Shown here: positions 1-5,172 of the stretch, in pieces
Numbering within the stretch: the first letter of the stretch is position 1
How the letters are laid out: the number at the start of each line of letters is the position of its first letter
Origin: Verrucomicrobiota bacterium
GTDB taxonomy: Bacteria; Verrucomicrobiota; Kiritimatiellia; B70-G9
DNA length: 7,665 nt
Reading direction: 5' to 3'
NCBI GenBank assembly: GCA_003641465.1
Contig: QNAJ01000062.1
Span: 1-7,665 of the forward strand
The notes under the pieces: generated by a model
The model's input: the letters and a program-made list of their open reading frames with translations, nothing else
What the model was told of the DNA's origin: nothing
Databases searched by the model: none
Position numbers and translations under genes: made by a program

Positions 1-69
1 ATTCCAGTTCAATCCTGCCCCATGAAGTAACTACATAGGCACGCAAGGATTGTCGGCCGCCGCGGTGCA

Positions 70-537
70 TCACGAAGACACCAGGCGCCACACGATGAAC
101 ACCGCCACCCCCAGGATTATCAGCGTAATGATGATGCGATTCCGGCGGGTGGCAATCTCTTCCTCGCTCAGGGGCCGCGGCGCAAAGCTGCCGCTGGCAA
201 AATAGGTCGCGAATCGGTTGTCAAAACGGAACTGCTCGGCCTCCGAACGTTGCTCTGACTGCACGTTGAGTTTCGCTTCCTCCGATCCTGAGGACAAGCG
301 CCGCCGTTCCCTCCAGCGGAACAGATCTTCTTCTCCCTGGCCGGAAGAAACTCCGGCGCTCTCCGTCTCGCTTGCACCACTGCTGCGGCGTGCGGAAGTC
401 CCCGGCGTAACCGGGACGCTGTGTCCTGCGGCTGCCAGAACCCGCCGGATTTCCCGCTCGCGTCTCCGGAGCTGGGCGCGCTCGGCCTCAATCCGCTGAA
501 GCCTCCGCGCCAGATGCGAATCACTGCGGCCTGGCAT
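70..537 (-). CDS. Small coiled-coil protein with a C-terminal membrane helix, function unknown
   Basis: I do not recognise this 155-residue protein. Residues 8-36 are very rich in Arg, Glu and Leu and look like a short coiled coil. Residues 40-100 are Ser/Gly/Glu-rich and probably disordered. Residues 103-128 form a more ordered-looking stretch (RFDNRFATYFASGSF, then PLSEEE). Residues 134-151 are one hydrophobic helix, followed by only a few residues, so the protein looks tail-anchored with its bulk in the cytoplasm. There is no signal peptide. I chose the ATG at 537 because a TGAGGA ribosome binding motif lies five bases upstream; the in-frame TTG at 549 overlaps that motif and is less likely. 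It is the last gene of the four-gene minus-strand run, 36 bases after the previous stop, and shares coiled coil plus tail anchor with that neighbour. The two may work together at the membrane; this is inference from position and layout. Confidence 0.75.
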   Translation of the reverse strand: MPGRSDSHLARRLQRIEAERAQLRRREREIRRVLAAAGHSVPVTPGTSARRSSGASETESAGVSSGQGEEDLFRWRERRRLSSGSEEAKLNVQSEQRSEAEQFRFDNRFATYFASGSFAPRPLSEEEIATRRNRIIITLIILGVAVFIVWRLVSS

Positions 538-542
538 GCGAA

Positions 543-548
543 TCCTCA
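543..548 (-). promoter_or_regulatory. Ribosome binding site that decides the start at 537
   Basis: Read on the minus strand the sequence is TGAGGA, five bases before the ATG at 537. It supports that ATG over the in-frame TTG at 549, which overlaps this motif. Confidence 0.6.
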
Positions 549-573
549 ACCCCGCGCGTCCCCCTGCCGATTC

Positions 574-1293
574 CTAGACCATACCGAAGTACCGCAAAAC
601 AACGAAAGCCAGCCCCATGAGAAAAACCATCGCCAGTAAAGGCAGGGTGAAAGCGAACCCCAGCTTCACCAGCTTACCGAACGACATCTGCTCGATACCT
701 CGGACGGCGGCTTCCTGCAGAGCCGCCTCGCCCACAGGTCCGCTCTCGGAAACTCCGCTCTCCCCCCGTGCCGCCTGGATTCGGGCTATGGAGCGATTAT
801 ACTCCATCCGGACGTCTTCGATGATCGCCAAGGCAGTCTCCAGCTCTTCCCTGATGGAGTCTTCGTCCCAGGATTCCTCGTCAATCTTCTCGAGTTCCTC
901 CAGCAGCTCCTTGAAGCGACGCCGCGTATCGCCGAGAAGCTCGGCCAACTGAGAAGCCCGCACCTCCTCGCGCTCAAGTGACACAATGCTTTGGGTCAAC
1001 TTACCCAGCAGCTCGTTCTTGCCACTGACATAGGATTCCTGCTTGCGCTGAATTTCCAGAATCTGTTTGCGTTCTCTCTCCAGCTCCTCCTGTCGCTGCC
1101 GCAGGCGCTCCAGCTCCTCAGTGGCGCGCGCCACTTCTTCGCTCATCCGCTGCCGCCGCGCAACCAGTCTCCCGATCTCCGCACTGGCAATCTCCCCCGA
1201 TCCTCCCTCCGGGCCGGGGAGGTCGCCGGCATGCGTATCCTCCACTGACGGCTGCTTGATAAGATCATCGTCGAAAAAATCCCTTCCGATCAT
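574..1293 (-). CDS. Coiled-coil protein with a C-terminal membrane helix, function unknown
   Basis: This 239-residue protein matches no family I can name. Residues 1-36 are acidic and Gly/Pro-rich (for example FFDDDL). Residues 37-175 are a long, highly charged heptad-like region, with runs such as ATEELERLRQRQEELERERK, predicted to be a coiled coil with a probable break near 140-146. Residues 176-205 form a linker, and 212-235 a hydrophobic membrane helix at the extreme C terminus, which gives a tail-anchored layout with the coil in the cytoplasm and no signal peptide. The ATG at 1293 follows a strong AGGAGG ribosome binding site about ten bases upstream. It lies 59 bases after the LysM lipoprotein gene and 36 bases before the next gene, all co-directional. 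A membrane-attached scaffold or spacer role is plausible. Low-level similarity to SMC-like or other coiled coils would be compositional and should not be used to assign function. Confidence 0.8.
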   Translation of the reverse strand: MIGRDFFDDDLIKQPSVEDTHAGDLPGPEGGSGEIASAEIGRLVARRQRMSEEVARATEELERLRQRQEELERERKQILEIQRKQESYVSGKNELLGKLTQSIVSLEREEVRASQLAELLGDTRRRFKELLEELEKIDEESWDEDSIREELETALAIIEDVRMEYNRSIARIQAARGESGVSESGPVGEAALQEAAVRGIEQMSFGKLVKLGFAFTLPLLAMVFLMGLAFVVLRYFGMV

Positions 1294-1352
1294 CCGCTTC
1301 TTGCCCTCCTCTTAGGCACAAAATGTACCCTATAACCTGCTGCCAGTCAGCC

Positions 1353-2090
1353 TTATTCCATTGGAATGACCAGCCGCTGCCCCACCCGCAGACTCTCCGG
1401 ACTGTCCAGAATGTTACGATTCGCCTCGTAGATCCGGCGCCACTTGGTACGGTCGCCGTAGAAACGCGCGGCGATACTGCTGAGAGTATCACCGCGCCGG
1501 ACCCGATAGACTTTAACCTCCGGATAGGCAGGTGTAGGCCGGGGCGGCGGAAGCTCTTTCACTTTGGATGGCGGCGCCTCTTCCTTCTTCCCGGAGGGAG
1601 TCTCCGCCGCCGCACCACGCATCAGCTCCTCAATCCGCGCACTGAGTTCCTTGACCCGCTGCGTCAGGCGTCGGTTCTCTTCCCGCAGTCGTGCCAGCTC
1701 CACCGGTACGCCGGACGATCGAGTCTTGATCTCCGCCGCCAGGGCAAGCTCGGCACGCCTGATCCAGTCCTCGATCAGCTTTCGCTTCTGGGTGTCCGGC
1801 CGCAGCTCCAGATAGCGCTGAAAATGATAGATGGCACGCACATAATCCTTCTTCTTGGTAGCGTACAGTGAACCGACCTCCAGGTGTGCGCGGGCCAGCC
1901 GGGGATACCGCTCCAGTGCACGGTTGTACAGCGCAATCGCCCCATCAATGTCCTGTATGCGGCGGCGCGCCCGCGCCCTGCGCAGCAGCGGATTGTTCTC
2001 ATCCGCTGCATCCAGGCGGGCCGCCTGAGGGCCGCATCCGCCCAGTACCATTACACCGATCGCCGCCAGAACTCTACATCTGATTCCCAT
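1353..2090 (-). CDS. TPR and LysM domain lipoprotein, probable peptidoglycan-binding envelope protein
   Basis: The 245-residue product starts with a hydrophobic signal and a lipobox, VLGGC, with the lipidated cysteine at residue 19. Residues 34-98 read as about two TPR-like helical repeats (ALYNRALERYPRLARAHLEVG, then AIYHFQRYLELRP). Residues 129-160 are a coiled coil, 160-190 a Pro/Lys-rich linker, and 193-243 a LysM domain (YRVRRGDTLSSIAARFYGD, ending LRVGQRLVIP). LysM domains bind N-acetylglucosamine-containing glycans, usually peptidoglycan, so the protein probably sits in the outer membrane or periplasm and reaches the cell wall. I chose the ATG at 2090 because it places a normal lipoprotein signal at the N terminus; an upstream in-frame extension to 2234 would overlap the preceding gene and bury the signal. 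The ribosome binding site is weak, consistent with translational coupling to the GH172 gene that ends 41 bases upstream. Domain calls are firm; the partner and precise job are not visible. Confidence 0.9.
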   Translation of the reverse strand: MGIRCRVLAAIGVMVLGGCGPQAARLDAADENNPLLRRARARRRIQDIDGAIALYNRALERYPRLARAHLEVGSLYATKKKDYVRAIYHFQRYLELRPDTQKRKLIEDWIRRAELALAAEIKTRSSGVPVELARLREENRRLTQRVKELSARIEELMRGAAAETPSGKKEEAPPSKVKELPPPRPTPAYPEVKVYRVRRGDTLSSIAARFYGDRTKWRRIYEANRNILDSPESLRVGQRLVIPME

Positions 2091-2131
2091 CGCCTGCGCC
2101 GCTGTTCCATTACCATCCGTGGATGAGCCCG

Positions 2132-4462
2132 TCAATCTTCCGTACGGCCCCCGCGGGGCAGACGGAATCGATGCCGGTAGACTACGAAATGTGCTCCGGA
2201 CGGCCAGTCCGCCGGAGGGCGGAGTCCCACGCAACCGGATTGCATGCCCACGAAGATATTAGGCTCCAGCCAGAGATACGGCGCTTCCGGAGGCCCTTTC
2301 ACACCGGTCCCGCCCACCGGTTCCCATTGCGAGTCGTCGAAATCCGGATCCGCCCAATTACCACTCGGCTCAAAGCAATATTTCCATGACGGGGCGGTTC
2401 CCACATCCCCCTCCGCAGTACGCAGGCACACCTGCACCCAATCAGGATACCGATGCCGCGCCGCCTGTACCGCGATCACGTGCTCGCCGGCGGTCAGTGT
2501 GACCCGGAAAAAGCGCATCCGGCGCGCGTCTTCCGTTTCAGCAAGTACTCTTCCGTCCAGAAACACGCGTGTACGCGTGTTGCAGTACACCCCCAGCAAT
2601 GCGTTGGAAGGCGAAAACTGCAGCCACAGGAAATCCTCAATCTGAGACCGGGCCAGCTCGCTGGAGGTTGTGCGCAGTATCTCCTGCAGCACCGGAGTAC
2701 ATTCGCCCCGTCCCATCAGTTCGCGGTATACCGCGGCGCGCGCCCGCAGAACATCGGCGAAAGGAAAATCCGGCACCGCCGCCAGTAGATCCTCGATGCG
2801 CTGAACCGCCGCACCGTAGTCCCCCAGACGTTCATAGTTCAGAAGCTCGGACATCAGGGTGGCATTCCACAGGCCGTCATCGGGAACTCCACATTCCCGC
2901 CCGTGGCAGATTCTTCCCCCCGATCCAGCCGGATGATCCAGATAGTAGAAACACAGGCTTTCGAACCAGCCATGCGAAGCATTCTCCGGGCCGCGCTCAA
3001 ATACCATCCGGATCTTCTTCTGGAATGTAACCGTGTCCGCCTGGTGAATGCGATACTGGACAGTTCGGAAGGGGGCTTTGAAGACGATCCCCTGAAGCGG
3101 CCGGGCCAGTGCATTCTGGTAGTACCAGCCGCCATTGAAATAGTCCTCCAATCCAGTTCCTTTCCACCCGGGCTCGGCTTCGGTATCACGCTGGATCAGC
3201 TCGTCTCCCTCCAGCATCCACCAGCTACGGTCCCGGCTGGCGGTTCCCAGGATGAGTCCTGCCAGCCGCCCCCGGCCACTGGCTTCTATCACGAGGTGCG
3301 GCAGGCCGACTTCGCCCGGCCCGCTCTTCCGCCAGGCCGCATGCAGGTATCCCCGGCCGGAATCCCACGCTTCCAGAGGCCGGACAGTGCAACTGACACG
3401 CACCTCTATCGGCTCTTTCAGCCGGTTCTCCACACTGATCCGGGCTTGGTCTCGGAAAGGCATCGGCAGGAATGAAACCAGCATGCCGTTGGTCATTCCC
3501 CAGTAAAAGGACTGGTAGCCTACCGGCCTCCAGAATATCCCGAAGAAATCTCCCAGCGGAGCTTCTACGCTTGCGGCTTGGCTGTCGTCCCACCGGATCC
3601 TCAGAATCAGTCCACGCAGGGCACGGGCAGACAGTCGGTCCCCTTCTTCACTTCCAAACCGGGGCTTCAGCGCCAGGCAGCGAATGATTGCCGGACCGTC
3701 AATCTCCAGAAGGGAGACCTCCCGGCCCGGATCCACTCTCACTACTGCTTCCTCGGTGCCTCCCCCGCCCCGCTGCAACCGGCGCGCAAGCGGCTCCGCC
3801 CAGCGGCGGCACACCTCATCCACCGCACTGCGCACTTCCGGCGGAACCTCCGGTGAGAAGCTTTCCACGGTCTGCCCGCGCGGCAGCCGTACATAGTTTA
3901 TCTGGTAGAAAAGCTTGTCCGGATGACCTTCCGCGAACCGGGGAGCCCGTGCCATCACCACCAACCTTTTCCGGTACGGCACCGGCATCCACGAATACCA
4001 GCAGTAATTCTCGTACGCTCCGATAGGCGGGCGGGTGTATTCCAGGCCACCGCACCATTCCTTCAAGGTGGTTTCCAACCGCGGCCTGCGTTCTCCATCC
4101 AGAAAAAAGCGCAACTCATAGTCTCCGGTCTTGGCGCCCGTAAACCAGAAGCGCTGCAGGTAGCCGGGGCCCTTGAGATCCGCAAGCACCACCCAGCCCT
4201 GTGGGGGTCGGATCGCACCGGTCAGCACCCCCCCGGCGTCCTCGGTCCGCACGAAATGATTGAAATCATCGTTACCTCCCGATGGATCGTGCGAACTGAG
4301 CAACTGAGAAGCCGGCTGGTCAATCCGGCAGATGTACTCCCGATCCCCCAGACGGCTGACCAGCTCCTGCCAGGTGACCACTTTGCGCGCATGGGAGCAT
4401 CCCAGCATTCCCACCAGCAACAGCGCAGTGAGCAGGACCCGCAACTGTGGCACTTTTCTCAT
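2132..4462 (-). CDS. DUF2961 / glycoside hydrolase family 172 lipoprotein with extra C-terminal domains
   Basis: The 776-residue product has a lipoprotein signal with lipobox MLGC (Cys22). Residues about 50-510 carry the DUF2961/GH172 signatures in order: SSHDPSGGNDDFNHF (56-70), EAPLGDFFG (300-308), PMPF, GDE (419-421), GTGLEDYF (435-442) and YRIHQADTVTF (470-480). GH172 includes enzymes acting on alpha-D-fructofuranosyl and D-arabinofuranosyl linkages. The glutamates in GDE and LEDYF (421 and 439) are my candidates for the catalytic pair, by analogy with the family. Residues 537-617 look TPR-like and helical; about 624-776 resemble a galactose-binding-like or GH2-type beta-sandwich (WADPDFDDSQW at 703-713, then a YRHRFRLP strand). 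Many family members have little beyond the catalytic part, so this architecture is long. The ATG at 4462 is preferred over the GTG at 4486 because it begins the signal directly; its ribosome binding site is weak. It heads the minus-strand run. The substrate is not evident. Confidence 0.92.
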   Translation of the reverse strand: MRKVPQLRVLLTALLLVGMLGCSHARKVVTWQELVSRLGDREYICRIDQPASQLLSSHDPSGGNDDFNHFVRTEDAGGVLTGAIRPPQGWVVLADLKGPGYLQRFWFTGAKTGDYELRFFLDGERRPRLETTLKEWCGGLEYTRPPIGAYENYCWYSWMPVPYRKRLVVMARAPRFAEGHPDKLFYQINYVRLPRGQTVESFSPEVPPEVRSAVDEVCRRWAEPLARRLQRGGGGTEEAVVRVDPGREVSLLEIDGPAIIRCLALKPRFGSEEGDRLSARALRGLILRIRWDDSQAASVEAPLGDFFGIFWRPVGYQSFYWGMTNGMLVSFLPMPFRDQARISVENRLKEPIEVRVSCTVRPLEAWDSGRGYLHAAWRKSGPGEVGLPHLVIEASGRGRLAGLILGTASRDRSWWMLEGDELIQRDTEAEPGWKGTGLEDYFNGGWYYQNALARPLQGIVFKAPFRTVQYRIHQADTVTFQKKIRMVFERGPENASHGWFESLCFYYLDHPAGSGGRICHGRECGVPDDGLWNATLMSELLNYERLGDYGAAVQRIEDLLAAVPDFPFADVLRARAAVYRELMGRGECTPVLQEILRTTSSELARSQIEDFLWLQFSPSNALLGVYCNTRTRVFLDGRVLAETEDARRMRFFRVTLTAGEHVIAVQAARHRYPDWVQVCLRTAEGDVGTAPSWKYCFEPSGNWADPDFDDSQWEPVGGTGVKGPPEAPYLWLEPNIFVGMQSGCVGLRPPADWPSGAHFVVYRHRFRLPRGGRTED

Positions 4463-4616
4463 GTCGCGGACTCTACGGGCACACACGTGTTTGTGTCAAT
4501 CCATCCCAGCGCACCGCCTGATCGTATCCGCCGTTCTGCTGTTGCTGCCCCTCTGGGTTCACCCTGCAGAACGCGGGGAGCAATACCTTCTTTCGCAATC
4601 TTGCCCCGTCTTCAGC

Positions 4617-4630
4617 CGGGACTTGTCCCG
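4617..4630. repeat. Short perfect GC hairpin
   Basis: CGGGAC and GTCCCG are exact inverted copies separated by TT. No T-run follows on either strand, so it is not a typical terminator. It may be part of a dispersed repeat. Confidence 0.4.
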
Positions 4631-4668
4631 CGTCGCCGGGAGCGGCATTCAACCTTCCCCGCCCCTTC

Positions 4669-4694
4669 ATTTCAGACTTTTAAAAGTCTGAAAT
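4669..4694. repeat. Perfect 26-base palindrome, candidate operator or terminator stem
   Basis: The left half, ATTTCAGACTTTT, is followed directly by its exact reverse complement, with no spacer and no mismatch. It lies about 207 bases upstream of the GH172 start and about 480 bases upstream of the glycosidase start. A two-fold symmetric site of this length suits a dimeric DNA-binding protein. It could equally be a dispersed palindromic repeat, or work with the terminator-like hairpin that begins two bases later. Symmetry is seen directly; function is inference. Confidence 0.6.
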
Positions 4695-4695
4695 C

Positions 4696-4718
4696 AGCCC
4701 CGCAAAATGGGGTTTTTT
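4696..4718 (+). terminator. Possible intrinsic terminator, short stem
   Basis: CCCC (4698-4701) and GGGG (4709-4712) pair around a seven-base loop, with a G-T and an A-T pair possible outside, and six T residues follow at 4713-4718 on the plus strand. The stem is short, so alone it would be weak. No rightward gene ends just before it. It would therefore stop a leader transcript, antisense or read-through transcript, or belong to a repeat unit together with the adjacent palindrome. Confidence 0.35.
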
Positions 4719-4776
4719 CGCGCTATCGCGTGCCGCACAGTACACCGCGAACACAATGCAGATGCGTACAGAAAAG

Positions 4777-4944
4777 AGAAGAAAGGTCCCTCACAGAGAA
4801 CTCAGAGCAAGTTAAAGGGTAATAGTTAATCACTATCGGGTTACTGGCGAATGTGACAGGTCTCAGACGCCGCGGGCCCGGGGCAAGTGCAGGTCTCAGC
4901 CGAAGCCTCTGTGATCTCTGTGTCCTCTGTGGTTACTGTCTTCT
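4777..4944. repeat. Inverted pair of 9-base-period CACAGAG-type repeats
   Basis: At 4907-4933 there are three tandem nine-base units on the plus strand: CTCTGTGAT, CTCTGTGTC, CTCTGTGGT. At 4791-4807 the opposite orientation appears, reading CTCTGAGTT then CTCTGTGA on the minus strand. The match extends outward: both arms have AGAAGA followed by 7-9 bases before the CACAGAG units, at 4777-4782 on the plus strand and 4939-4944 on the minus strand. The arms enclose about 100 bases. Similar short-period sequences are scattered in intergenic DNA of many Planctomycetes, Verrucomicrobia and related genomes and are often mistranslated as small proteins; that is from general knowledge. Confidence 0.65.
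4857..4899. repeat. 10-base direct repeat spaced by 33 bases
   Basis: CAGGTCTCAG occurs at 4857-4866 and again at 4890-4899. The start-to-start distance of 33 bases is close to three helical turns, so both copies would face the same side of the DNA. Between them lies a CGGGCCCG palindrome (4873-4880). Both copies lie inside the span between the CACAGAG arms, so they may instead be part of that repeat element. Confidence 0.4.
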
Positions 4945-5062
4945 GCGTCTCCCGGTTTCGGACCTGGTAGCTCCGCAGGTGAGAATCATCCACTCCTCTC
5001 GGGGCGGTGAGGGCATTCAGCGCTCTGGGAGGCGCCAGTGCATTCCTTCCCTCAGGCCGTGC

Positions 5063-5085
5063 TGACCAGTCATAATCACTGATCA
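5063..5085. promoter_or_regulatory. Imperfect inverted repeat upstream of the glycosidase gene, candidate operator
   Basis: TGACCAGT and ACTGATCA are inverted copies (7 of 8 pairs match) around the spacer CATAATC. The spacer includes CATAAT, one base off a -10 consensus, but the upstream -35 position is poor. The site ends 87 bases before the GTG start, a suitable place for a regulator of that gene. Operator function is inference. Confidence 0.3.
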
Positions 5086-5092
5086 AAGCTTG

Positions 5093-5106
5093 CCCCGCGG
5101 GCGGGG
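5093..5106. repeat. Short GC-rich hairpin in the glycosidase leader
   Basis: CCCCGC and GCGGGG are exact inverted copies around GG, with an outer AAGC/GCTT pair (5086-5089 and 5111-5114) partly extending it. If transcription starts upstream, this would form a stem in the leader about 66 bases before the start codon. No T-run follows, so it is not a standard terminator. Confidence 0.35.
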
Positions 5107-5160
5107 AAACGCTTGCAGCAGCCTGTTCTCGCAGCCTATGCTGGACGCCGAAATCAGCCA

Positions 5161-5165
5161 AGGAG
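5161..5165 (+). promoter_or_regulatory. Ribosome binding site that decides the GTG start at 5173
   Basis: AGGAG lies seven bases before GTG 5173. The nearby ATG at 5181 is in another frame that soon stops, so the site fixes the GTG as the start of the long reading frame. Confidence 0.75.
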
Positions 5166-5172
5166 TCACAAG

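Larger units (their letters stand above)
4463..5172. other. Divergent intergenic region without a believable gene
   Basis: This 710-base stretch separates the GH172 lipoprotein gene from the rightward glycosidase gene. Both strands have open frames of up to about 106 codons, but their products are repeat-derived or low in protein character. It must contain promoters for both directions. On the minus strand a TTGACA lies at 4499-4494, but no good -10 box sits at the right distance, so I do not call a promoter. The region is a patchwork of palindromes and short repeats, listed separately, and is far longer than the gaps inside the minus-strand gene run. Confidence 0.7.

Noticed and set aside
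1..25. TTCAATC loop with flanking CAG/CTG, resembling the T-arm of a tRNA at the window edge
   Set aside because: Only three of the five T-stem pairs form and no acceptor end or CCA follows, so it is more likely chance. The 69 bases before the last gene stop show no other supported feature.
1355..1367. ATTCCA-T-TGGAAT inverted repeat at the end of the LysM gene
   Set aside because: It lies inside the coding sequence, its loop is too tight for a full stem, and no T-run follows on the minus strand, so it is not a supported terminator.
4494..4499. TTGACA on the minus strand upstream of the GH172 gene
   Set aside because: The expected -10 position reads GTAGAG, and the distance to the start codon is very short. 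A lone -35 match is not enough to call a promoter.
3923..4822. Plus-strand open frame of 299 codons
   Set aside because: It is antisense to the 5' half of the GH172 gene and then runs through the intergenic palindromes. Its composition is Arg/Pro/Ser-rich without domain motifs.
4853..5065. Plus-strand open frame of 70 codons containing LCDLCVLCG
   Set aside because: It is the other-strand translation of the same short-period repeat, with no convincing ribosome binding site.
4841..5161. Minus-strand open frame of 106 codons containing TTEDTEITEAS
   Set aside because: The TTEDTEITE stretch is a translation of the CACAGAG-type nucleotide repeat. The rest lacks protein-like character and the frame lies in the divergent intergenic region.
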